Under the pieces are notes generated by a model. It was given only the letters and a program-made list of their open reading frames with translations, was not told where the DNA came from and ran no database searches. The position numbers and the translations under genes are program-made. From Dyella terrae (lineage in GTDB: Bacteria > Pseudomonadota > Gammaproteobacteria > Xanthomonadales > Rhodanobacteraceae): DNA of 64,000 nucleotides. Shown piece after piece: positions 56,961-64,000 of the stretch (position 1 is its first letter; every line of letters starts with the position of its first letter). The stretch is from assembly GCF_022394535.1 (NCBI RefSeq), contig NZ_CP089414.1:4464001-4528000 (forward strand), given 5' to 3'.

Positions 56961-57220
56961 GTATTAGACGGCGAGGTTCATTGCCTGTTTACGGCTTCTT
57001 TGATGGAGCCGGTACGCCGAAAGTATGGCGATTAGATGATTCATAGTGAGCGCGGCGTCCTTGAGCCTGAATCGGTGGGCTACAGACGCGGCGTTTCTGG
57101 AACAATGGCGTACTAGAAGAATCTCGATGGGATGCTCGAGGTCGTTCGGGAGGCTTTGGCCGACCCTGACCCTGCACCCTGATCCCCTCCAGGGGGAGTA
57201 GCGTCGACGGAGACTTGAGC
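56961..57220. other. Gene-free leader region of murL
   Basis: About 260 bases between the repeat and the murL start, presumably holding its promoter. A small palindrome CCCCTCCAGGGGG lies at 57184-57196, about 12 bases before the ribosome binding site. I see no coding sequence and no known riboswitch. Confidence 0.45.
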
Positions 57221-58564
57221 GTGACCACCAACATCAACCCCCGCCTGACTCAGGTATTCCGCTTCGTGCGGTGCAGCTACGCCGATGGCGTGGCTGAGCT
57301 GGTCTACGCATTCGACCACGGCGAGGAGCTGGTCGAGCGCGTGCGTTTTCCGAACGCACCTGCGCTGCCGGTCAGCCATCAGGCTGCGTTCGACCAAGCG
57401 TTGAAGATGCTGCATCTCATCGCGGGTGTGAGCTACTACAAGGCCGGTGTGCCGCCGCGTATCGACGTGGCCGCCGGCCCTCTGGACGACGCCACGGCTG
57501 ACCTGCTCGATGCGCTGTATCTGCATGGCCTCGCCGAGTTTGCCTATCGCAATGGGCTGGATCTGCGTGGTCGGATCAACTTCCCGCGCGGCGGTGCAGT
57601 GCTGCCCGAGGCCAAGGCACTGGGCCTACCGCATCGCACGCTTGTACCCATCGGCGGCGGCAAGGATTCGCTGGTCGCGGTGGAAGCGATCAAGTCCATC
57701 AGCGGTGACGCGACGGCCGTATGGGTCGGCAATTCGCCGCTGATCGCCGCCTGTGCCGAGCGCACCGGTCTGCCCATGCTCAACATCCAGCGCGAACTGG
57801 CGCCCGGCCTGTTCGAGCTCAATCGCCTTGGCGCGTGGAACGGCCATATCCCGGTGACGGCGGTCAATTCCGCCATCCTCGCGGTGGCGGCGATCCTCTA
57901 CGGTTTCGACAGCATTGCTTTCGCCAACGAGAGTTCCGCTTCCGCCGCCACGTTGGAATATGAAGGCCAGCAGGTGAACCACCAGTGGAGCAAGGGCTAC
58001 ACCTTCGAGCAGTTGCTCAGTGACTGGCTGCATCAGCACGTCGCGGCTGATCTCGATTACTGCTCCCTGCTGCGGCCGTTCTCCGAACTGGCCGTGACCC
58101 GCGCGTTCTCGAAGCTGACGCCGTATTTCGACGTGTTCTCCAGCTGCAACCGCAACTTCAAGATTCTTGGCCCCAAGCCGGCGGATCGCTGGTGCGGTCA
58201 GTGCCCGAAGTGCCACTTCGTGTTCCTGGCGCTGGCGCCATTCCTTGCCAAGCCGCGCCTGCTGTCGATCTTCGGCCGCAATCTGCTGGACGACGAGAAC
58301 CTCGCGCCCGGTTTCGATGCGTTGCTCGAGTATCAGAACCACAAGCCGTTCGAGTGCGTGGGCGAGGGCGCCGAAGCGCGTGCGGCGATGTATGCACTGA
58401 GCCAGCGTTCGGAATGGCAGGAAGATACGCTGGTGGCACGTTTTATCCGTGACATCCTTCCGCAGCTCGACGTGAGCGAGTTGGCGCTGGAGCCGTGGCT
58501 GGAGCCATCCACTGAACAACGCATTCCCAAGCGTCTGCAGCCGGCGCTGGCGTTCTTCGCGTGA
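57221..58564 (+). CDS. murL: UDP-MurNAc-L-alanyl-L-glutamate epimerase MurL
   Basis: A 447-residue enzyme that converts the terminal L-Glu of UDP-MurNAc-L-Ala-L-Glu to D-Glu with ATP, giving the normal peptidoglycan precursor without a free D-Glu pool. This route was described in Xanthomonas, which uses MurD2 and MurL instead of MurI and MurD. Visible features are the ATP-binding PP-loop-like PIGGGKDS (about 143-150), AFANESSAS, HQWSKGYTFE, and a Cys cluster CNRNFK...WCGQCPKCHF. GTG 57221 has GGAG 8 bases upstream (TTG 57215 is an alternative). Its stop overlaps the murD2 start (GTGA), so the pair is translationally coupled. Confidence 0.93.
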   Translation: MTTNINPRLTQVFRFVRCSYADGVAELVYAFDHGEELVERVRFPNAPALPVSHQAAFDQALKMLHLIAGVSYYKAGVPPRIDVAAGPLDDATADLLDALYLHGLAEFAYRNGLDLRGRINFPRGGAVLPEAKALGLPHRTLVPIGGGKDSLVAVEAIKSISGDATAVWVGNSPLIAACAERTGLPMLNIQRELAPGLFELNRLGAWNGHIPVTAVNSAILAVAAILYGFDSIAFANESSASAATLEYEGQQVNHQWSKGYTFEQLLSDWLHQHVAADLDYCSLLRPFSELAVTRAFSKLTPYFDVFSSCNRNFKILGPKPADRWCGQCPKCHFVFLALAPFLAKPRLLSIFGRNLLDDENLAPGFDALLEYQNHKPFECVGEGAEARAAMYALSQRSEWQEDTLVARFIRDILPQLDVSELALEPWLEPSTEQRIPKRLQPALAFFA

Positions 58565-59933
58565 CCCATTCGTCGCCGTTGCGTATCGCCGATCTCGCCG
58601 GCAAGCGAGTGGCGATCTGGGGATTCGGGCGCGAGGGCAAGGCGGCTATCGCCGCCATTCGCTCACGTCTCCCCGCGTTGCCGCTGACGTTGTTCTGCAG
58701 TGATGCGGAGGTCGCTGCCGCGAAGGCGTTCGATGCGACGCTGACGGTGCGCGGTGAAGAGCCCGACGCGGCGGCACTTGCCGTGTTCGATGTGGTAGTG
58801 AAGTCCCCCCGGCATTTCAGCGTACAAGCCCGCACTGCTGGCTGCGCGCGAGGCTGGCATCCGCGTGACGTCGGGAACCGCTCTATGGTTTGCGGAGAAA
58901 CCGGACGCGCGCGTCGTCGCCGTGACGGGCACCAAGGGCAAGAGCACGACGACGGCCCTGCTTGCGCATCTCGCGCGCAGCCTAGGCGTGCGTACCGCGC
59001 TGGCAGGCAATATCGGCATGCCACTGCTGGAATTGGTCGATGAGTCCGCCGATCTCTGGGCTATCGAGCTGTCGAGTTTTCAGACAGGCGAGGCCGGTCC
59101 GGTGGAGCTCGGTGTCATCACCAGCCTCTACGAAGAACACCTCGACTGGCACGGTACGCGTGAGCGCTACATCGAAGACAAGCTCAAGCTCAGCGACGTA
59201 TCGAAGCAGTTGTTGGTCAATACCACGCAACCGGCGCTGCTCGAGCGCACATCGGGTCATCCCCATCGCGTCGTGTTCGGCAATCCAGAGGGCTGGCATG
59301 TTGCGGACGGTTTCATTTGTCGTGGCACGCAGCGGGTGTTCGATGTGGCCAAGCTGCGCGCACCGGGCGAGCACAACGCGCTCAATGCCTGTGCGGCGCT
59401 TGCGACGCTGGAAACCATGGGCTTCGATGCACTGCAAGCCGCACCGTCGCTTGCGACCTTCCGCCCGTTGCCGCATCGATTGCAACCGCTGGGTGAACAC
59501 GATGGTTTCCACTGGATCAACGACTCCATCAGCACCATGCCCCAGGCTGCACTGGCTGCACTGAGATAGCCTGAAGGGACAGGTCGTGACCCTCATCGTG
59601 GGCGGGCATGATCGTGGGCTGGACTGGAGCGAGTTCGTTACGGCGATGAAGGGGCAAGCGCCGCATGCACTCCTGGCGCAAGGCGCCAATGGTCCGCGCA
59701 TCGCGCGAGCGTTGCGTGAGGCCGCTGTGGCAGTGGAAGAGGTAAGCGATCTTGCAGCGGCCGTTGCACGCGCACGGGCATTGACGCCTGCCGGGGGAAC
59801 CATCTTGTTGTCACCCGGTGCTCCCAGCTTCGACCAGTTCCACGACTATGCCGATCGCGGTCGCCAATTCGCTGAGATGGCGGGTTTTGATGCGCATGAG
59901 ATCGTTGGCATCGAAGGGCTCGGTGTGAGCTGA
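58561..59933 (+). CDS. murD2: UDP-MurNAc-L-alanine--L-glutamate ligase MurD2 (two frameshifts)
   Basis: The repaired product is 456 residues of the Mur ligase family. It has an N-terminal Rossmann-like domain (KRVAIWGFGREGKAA), the ATP P-loop GTKGKSTT, the central-domain IELSSFQTGE, HNALNACAAL, and the C-terminal domain NDSISTMPQAALAALR...VVTLIVGGHDRGLDWSEF...LLSPGAPSFDQFHDYADRG. Being next to murL it should add L-Glu (not D-Glu) to UDP-MurNAc-L-Ala. Two single-base insertions break the frame: an extra C in 58805-58810 (restores VKSPGISAYKP) and an extra T near 59568 (restores AALRSLKGQVV). As cell-wall synthesis depends on this enzyme, both are probably sequencing errors. Confidence 0.9.
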
Positions 59934-60019
59934 GTGGGTTGCACGTGCGTGGCCGTGCACCACGCGCTTGAACCGATGAAATATGAAATGACCTGCACAA
60001 ACTGCGCGGAGCTGACCAC

Positions 60020-60487
60020 GTGCTTGAGATCCGACGAGATGACCTGACGAGCCGTGAAGTGGCGGCCCTGTTGCAAGAACATCTCGATGAGATGGCCGAA
60101 TACTCGCCACCGGAAAGCATTCACGCGCTCGATCTGGATAGGCTCCGTCGACCGGAAATTACCTTCTGGACAGTTTGGCAGAACGGCGGCCTGATGGGCT
60201 GCGGCGCCATCCGTGAACTCGATCCCACGCATGGCGAGATCAAATCCATGCGAACGTCGTACCGGCATCGCCGCAAGGGTGTGGCTGCGGTGATGTTGCA
60301 GCACATCCTCGATGAAGCCGCGCAGCGCGGCTATCAACGCCTGAGTCTGGAAACCGGCTCGCCTGCTGCCTTTGAGCCGGCGAGGCAGTTGTATGCGCGG
60401 TTTGGCTTCACGTATTGCGGGCCGTTCGGGGATTACGTGGAGGACTCGTACAGCGTGTTCATGACGCGTGTGATCCAGCGTAGCTAG
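60020..60487 (+). CDS. GNAT family N-acetyltransferase
   Basis: A 155-residue acetyltransferase. The N-terminal LEIRRDDLTSREVAALLQEHLDEMAEYSPPESIHALDLDRL, GEIKSMRTSYRHRRKGVAAVMLQHILDEA (acetyl-CoA motif RRKGVA) and LSLETGSPAAFEPARQLYARFGF blocks match a common GNAT group annotated as small-molecule or amino-acid acetyltransferases. The GTG start at 60020 has GGAG 9 bases upstream. It follows murD2 by 86 bp and may be transcribed with it, though no functional link is evident. Confidence 0.87.
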   Translation: MLEIRRDDLTSREVAALLQEHLDEMAEYSPPESIHALDLDRLRRPEITFWTVWQNGGLMGCGAIRELDPTHGEIKSMRTSYRHRRKGVAAVMLQHILDEAAQRGYQRLSLETGSPAAFEPARQLYARFGFTYCGPFGDYVEDSYSVFMTRVIQRS

Positions 60488-60536
60488 CGGGACCGGAACC
60501 GCTCACACACAGGACATCACGCATTCGGAGTTACAA

Positions 60537-60568
60537 AAAAGCCACGCTTCTTGCGAAGCGTGGCTTTT
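60537..60568. terminator. Bidirectional terminator
   Basis: A perfect 14-bp stem (AAAAGCCACGCTTC with GAAGCGTGGCTTTT) with a TTGC loop, between the convergent acetyltransferase and M13 peptidase genes. Confidence 0.94.
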
Positions 60569-60592
60569 CGTTTTCGTCGCGTCGGTAACCTG

Positions 60593-62671
60593 TTACCAGA
60601 TCTTCACGCGATCCGCCGGAGCGAGATACAGCGTTTCCCCCGGCTTGGGCTGGAACGCGTCGTACCAGCCGTCGAGATTACGTACGGTCTGCGCGCGGAA
60701 GCGGCCAGGCGAATGCTCGTTGCCGATCACGCGCTGGCGCATGGCGGCGTCGCGGACCTTCTCGCGCCAGCTCTGGCCGAAGGCGAGGAAGAAGCGCTGG
60801 TCGCCCGTCAGGCCATCGACTACCGGAGCCGGCTTGCCGCCAAGGGACTTGTGATAGGCGATGTACGCGACGGTCAGGCCCGATACGTCGGCGATGTTCT
60901 CGCCCAGCGTCTGCTGGCCGTTCACATGCAGGCCCGGCAATGCCTCATACGCGTTGTACTGCGCGACCAGCTTGTCGCCGGCGGCCTTGAAGTGCGCTTG
61001 GTCTTCCGGCGTCCACCAGTTGGCCAGATTGCCCTGCGCGTCGAACTCGGCGCCGAGGTTATCGAAGCTGTGGCTGATCTCGTGTCCGATCACTGCACCG
61101 ATGGAACCGTAGTTCGCTGCGGCGTCGGCCTTCGGATCGAAGAACGGCGCTTCGAGGATGGCAGCGGGGAAGTTCAGCGCATTCTGCAGCGGCAGGTTCA
61201 CTGCGTTGACCGTCTGCGGTGTCATCCACCATTCGCCGCGATCCACGGGCTGGCCGAGCTTGGCGAGCTGATGGTCGTACTCGTACTTTTCGGCGCGCTG
61301 CTGGTTGCCCAGCGCGTCATCGGCGCGGATGTCGAGCTTGGTGTAATCACGCCATGTTTCCGGGTAGCCCACGCTCACTCGGATGCTGGCGATCTTGGCC
61401 TTGGCCTTCTGGCGGGTGGCCGGCGTCATCCAATCGAGACGGTCCACACGCTCGTCGAACGCGGCGAGTATGTTCTTCACCATCTGCTCGACCTGCTGCT
61501 TGGACGAGGCGGGGAAGTACTCCTTCACGTAGATCTGGCCGACCGCGTCGCCCAGTGCGCCGTTGGTGCTGGCCACGGCGCGCTTCCAGCGATCACGTTG
61601 CTTGGGCGTACCGGACAGGGTCTGGCCGTAGAAGCCGAAGCTGAGATCGGCATACGCCTTGGGCAGCAGCGACGCGCTCTCGTTGAGTTCGTGGAAGGTG
61701 AGGTAATCCTTCCATGCCTGCAGCGGCTCGCTGGCGGTCAGCGCGGAGAGTGCCTCGATGGCCGGCACCTGCCATACGTCGACGATCTTCTGCTGATCGA
61801 GGCCCGCTGCCTTGAAGTAGGCTGCCCAGTCCAGGCCCGGCGCGTTCTTGGCGAACGAGGCCAGTGTCCACGGGTTGTTTGCCTTGTGGATGTCCTGGCT
61901 GTCGACGATATCGACCTGGGCCTTGGCGATCTTGGTTTCGAGATCGAGGATGGTCTTGGCCTTCGCGTCGGCATCGGCCACGCCGGCCTGCTTCAGCAGG
62001 GCAGTGATGTATGCCTGGTACTTGCCGCGCGTTTCCACCATCGCCTTGTCGTCGGACAGGTAATAGTCGCGCGTGGGCATGCCCAGGCCGCCCTGCAACA
62101 GGTACGGGATGTTGCGCGAGGCGTCTTGTAGGCCGTGCGAAATGAACAGGCCAAACAGGTGCTCGGTGTGGAAGTTGGTGGCATTCACCGGATCCACGTC
62201 GGCACGCAGGCCATCACCCAGCACGCGGGCGAGGTCGGCCTTGCTGTTGATGGCGTCGATGGCCTTCAGTTCGGGCTGCAGCGGTTCGAGGCCGCGCTTC
62301 TCGATAGTGCCTTCGTCCATAAACGCAGCGTAGTAATCGGCAATCTTGCGCTCGTTGCTGCCCGCTGCCGGCTTGCTCTTGCCCGCCGCCTGGATCAGGT
62401 CAGCGTTGCGCTTCTCGGCCTTCTGGAACACTTCCAGAAAGATGCCCGTGCTGGAACGGTCGGCAGGAATCTCGGCCGTCTTCTTCCAGTTGCCGCTGGC
62501 GTAGTTGTCGAAGTCATTGCCCGGCAACACGCTGTGGTCGATGCCAGCCAAGTCGATGCCGCTGGCGCTGCGCGCCGCCGTGTGGGCCGGGGCCGGCTGG
62601 GTCGCCGTGCCCGCTGCGGCGCAGGTGGTGGCCATGGCAGCCGCCGTGAAAATCCAACGAAGTTGCCGCAT
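60593..62671 (-). CDS. Secreted M13-family (neprilysin/PepO-like) metallopeptidase
   Basis: A 692-residue zinc peptidase. After a signal-like N-terminus (MRQLRWIFTAAAMATTCAAAG) comes the M13 N-domain (DFDNYASGNWKKTAEIPADRSS). The zinc site is HEISH (about 530-534, in IGHEISHSFDNLGAEFD), with the third ligand in GENIADVSG. The C-terminal ...VKIW fits the family's conserved terminal Trp. GGAG precedes ATG 62671; the frame extends to 62815 but overlaps the region of the next promoter. It cleaves small peptides in the periplasm or at the cell surface. Confidence 0.94.
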   Translation of the reverse strand: MRQLRWIFTAAAMATTCAAAGTATQPAPAHTAARSASGIDLAGIDHSVLPGNDFDNYASGNWKKTAEIPADRSSTGIFLEVFQKAEKRNADLIQAAGKSKPAAGSNERKIADYYAAFMDEGTIEKRGLEPLQPELKAIDAINSKADLARVLGDGLRADVDPVNATNFHTEHLFGLFISHGLQDASRNIPYLLQGGLGMPTRDYYLSDDKAMVETRGKYQAYITALLKQAGVADADAKAKTILDLETKIAKAQVDIVDSQDIHKANNPWTLASFAKNAPGLDWAAYFKAAGLDQQKIVDVWQVPAIEALSALTASEPLQAWKDYLTFHELNESASLLPKAYADLSFGFYGQTLSGTPKQRDRWKRAVASTNGALGDAVGQIYVKEYFPASSKQQVEQMVKNILAAFDERVDRLDWMTPATRQKAKAKIASIRVSVGYPETWRDYTKLDIRADDALGNQQRAEKYEYDHQLAKLGQPVDRGEWWMTPQTVNAVNLPLQNALNFPAAILEAPFFDPKADAAANYGSIGAVIGHEISHSFDNLGAEFDAQGNLANWWTPEDQAHFKAAGDKLVAQYNAYEALPGLHVNGQQTLGENIADVSGLTVAYIAYHKSLGGKPAPVVDGLTGDQRFFLAFGQSWREKVRDAAMRQRVIGNEHSPGRFRAQTVRNLDGWYDAFQPKPGETLYLAPADRVKIW

Positions 62672-62847
62672 GGGCGGTCTCCTGGGTGGGGAAAATAACA
62701 ACGATAGTCCCAATGGGCACCCGGCAGGGCATGACCTTTGGCCTAGGAATGGAGTTTCCAGCACTGCAAGAACTTGCTGGCGATGGGTTATTCTTTGCGT
62801 TCCCCCTGGGCCCACTGGGCCCTGACACCAGCCAAGGAAGGCCGCTC

Positions 62848-63768
62848 ATGGCGAACTCCGGTTCGATCGTCAATTCGCACGTGCTCGCGCAAGTGGCGCA
62901 GTGGCGAGATGCTTTTGCGTCGGCAGAGCCGTTTCGTCATGTGATCATCGACGACTTCCTCGAGCCTGCGTTTGTGGAAGCCCTGCTGACCCAGTTTCCC
63001 GATTTCGAACAGGGAAACTATGTGGGCGACGACGGTCGCCCCGGCGGAAAATCCACGATGGACCGCGTGCGTGGCCTCGGGGACGCCTACCGGCGCCTCG
63101 ATGAGGTGATCCAGACGCGGCAGTTTCTTGATTTCGTCGGCAATATCACGGCTATCCCGGACCTGATCTACGACCCGTTCTATCTTGGCGGCGGGACGCA
63201 TGAGAACCGCCATGGGCAGGGTCTGCAGGCGCATATCGATTTCAACTATCACCCCAGTGAACGCTGGCATCGCCGGCTCAATCTCATCGTGTACCTCAAT
63301 CACGAATGGGACGAGGGCTGGGGCGGCATGTTTGATCTTTACCGCGATCCCTATGCGGACCCTGCACCCTTGGTTCGCGTGGCGCCGCTGTTCAATCGTT
63401 GCGTGACCTTCGAGACCAACGAACATAGCTGGCATGGCTTTGACACGATCCTCCTGCCGGAGGACAGGCGTGACCTCAGCCGTAAATCGATCGCCTTGTA
63501 CTTCTACAGCGCGGAACGCCCTGCTGTGGAAACGGCGGGCCGCCACACCACGCACTATGTCAACGCGCAATTGCCAGAGCACCTGCTGCCGGGCCATACG
63601 CTAGCTGACTCCGACGTGTCGACGCTCAAGCTGCTGATTGCACAACGCGACGAACAATTGCGAGGGCTCTACGCAGAGAACTCGAAGCTTTTGCAGGCTC
63701 AGGACCAAGGCTTTGGCGGTCACTTGCTGTATCTGCTCAAGCGCTTGTACGTGCGCTATCGCCGCTGA
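62848..63768 (+). CDS. 2-oxoglutarate/Fe(II)-dependent oxygenase with C-terminal coiled coil
   Basis: A 306-residue oxygenase. The iron facial triad is visible as His129, Asp131 (AHIDFNYHP) and His196 (HSWHGF); Arg212 (LSRKSIALYFY) is placed to bind 2-oxoglutarate. This is the prolyl-4-hydroxylase-like fold. The end (about 260-306, IAQRDEQLRGLYAENSKLLQAQ then a basic tail) looks like a coiled coil. AAGGAAGG precedes ATG 62848; the frame is open to 62686. Such proteins often hydroxylate sugars or amino acids in surface polysaccharide pathways, but no glycosyltransferase is seen in this window. Confidence 0.87.
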   Translation: MANSGSIVNSHVLAQVAQWRDAFASAEPFRHVIIDDFLEPAFVEALLTQFPDFEQGNYVGDDGRPGGKSTMDRVRGLGDAYRRLDEVIQTRQFLDFVGNITAIPDLIYDPFYLGGGTHENRHGQGLQAHIDFNYHPSERWHRRLNLIVYLNHEWDEGWGGMFDLYRDPYADPAPLVRVAPLFNRCVTFETNEHSWHGFDTILLPEDRRDLSRKSIALYFYSAERPAVETAGRHTTHYVNAQLPEHLLPGHTLADSDVSTLKLLIAQRDEQLRGLYAENSKLLQAQDQGFGGHLLYLLKRLYVRYRR

Positions 63769-63804
63769 TTCCGGGGAGACGGTGTCTCCCTTGCTCCGAT
63801 GGAC

Positions 63805-64000
63805 TCAGCGCTCGATGCGGTAGTTGAGCGACGCACGATTGAAGTCCGTTGCGCTCTGCGCCTCGAAATTCCAGCGCGCGTTGAAGTGGTAGCGCAGGGT
63901 AATGACCTGGCCTGGATCGAACAGGCCCACGCCATAGCTGATGTACAGACGCGGCGAGAGGTATTTGCCCATCGTGAAGGCGGAGCTGCCGTTGAGCGCA
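63805..64000 (-). CDS. tamB: C-terminus of TamB, translocation and assembly module subunit (partial)
   Basis: The last 64 residues of a protein whose start lies beyond the window. They read ALNGSSAFTMGKYLSPRLYISYGVGLFDPGQVITLRYHFNARWNFEAQSATD...YRIER, the recognisable TamB C-terminal motif (GKYLSPRLYxSYGVGLF). TamB is an inner-membrane-anchored, periplasm-spanning protein that works with the Omp85 protein TamA and is implicated in phospholipid transport to the outer membrane. The assignment rests on this short but characteristic end. Confidence 0.8.
   Translation of the reverse strand, partial: ALNGSSAFTMGKYLSPRLYISYGVGLFDPGQVITLRYHFNARWNFEAQSATDFNRASLNYRIER

Noticed and set aside
56961..57220. 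Riboswitch or attenuator before murL
   Set aside because: Only a 5-bp palindrome is seen; no known riboswitch core or leader peptide could be matched.

Overview
The window is GC-rich DNA from a gammaproteobacterium, most likely order Xanthomonadales (Lysobacterales) and probably the Rhodanobacteraceae (Dyella or Luteibacter type). The strongest clues are a fused aspartokinase-diaminopimelate decarboxylase (lysAC), a murL-murD2 pair (the Xanthomonas route for making the D-Glu residue of peptidoglycan), and the general gene set. The family assignment is inference. I see no tRNA, rRNA, CRISPR array, integrase, transposase or prophage gene; this reads as chromosome.

Layout. 1-4.2 kb: oxyR, a partial membrane protein behind it, and a divergent secreted M1 aminopeptidase. 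4.2-8.4 kb: a very large membrane protein of unknown function. 8.4-14.1 kb: a six-gene minus-strand operon (acyl-CoA dehydrogenase, APH-type kinase, histidine phosphatase, two SDRs, an MDR reductase) resembling 4-hydroxyacid catabolism loci. It is divergent from a LysR regulator and separated from it by a remarkable 269-bp cloverleaf-like palindromic element. 15.5-30 kb: housekeeping and stress genes (cNMP-domain thioredoxin-reductase-like protein, prmC, dxs, HNH nuclease, SapC-like protein, DUF899, acetyltransferase, an acyl-CoA dehydrogenase/lipoprotein pair behind a PsrA-type box, SET-domain methyltransferase, a Gre-like factor and an EF-G paralogue). 30-39.4 kb: envelope proteins, namely two tandem TonB-like proline-rich paralogues, a secreted Gly/Tyr/Trp-rich protein, a DUF4136 lipoprotein and a patatin/beta-barrel protein. 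39.6-43.8 kb: a molybdenum hydroxylase-like pair lacking key residues and an APC transporter. 43.9-49.2 kb: an archaic (Csu-like, spore-coat-U) chaperone-usher fimbrial operon. 49.4-52.4 kb: a sedolisin protease and an outer-membrane barrel. 52.5-60.5 kb: class I fumarase, lysAC, murL-murD2 and an acetyltransferase. 60.6-64 kb: an M13 peptidase, a 2OG-Fe(II) oxygenase and the C-terminus of TamB.

How the genes fit together. lysAC starts the pathway to diaminopimelate and lysine, and murD2-murL place and epimerise the glutamate, so two adjacent loci supply residues 2 and 3 of the peptidoglycan stem peptide. The two acyl-CoA dehydrogenase loci suggest fatty-acid or hydroxyacid catabolism under separate regulators.

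Sequence quality. Five genes carry a total of six frameshifts. Every one is explained by a single extra base, four of them in C or G runs. The probably essential murD2 carries two. This looks like residual insertion error in the assembly rather than gene decay, so the broken genes are annotated over their full repaired spans.
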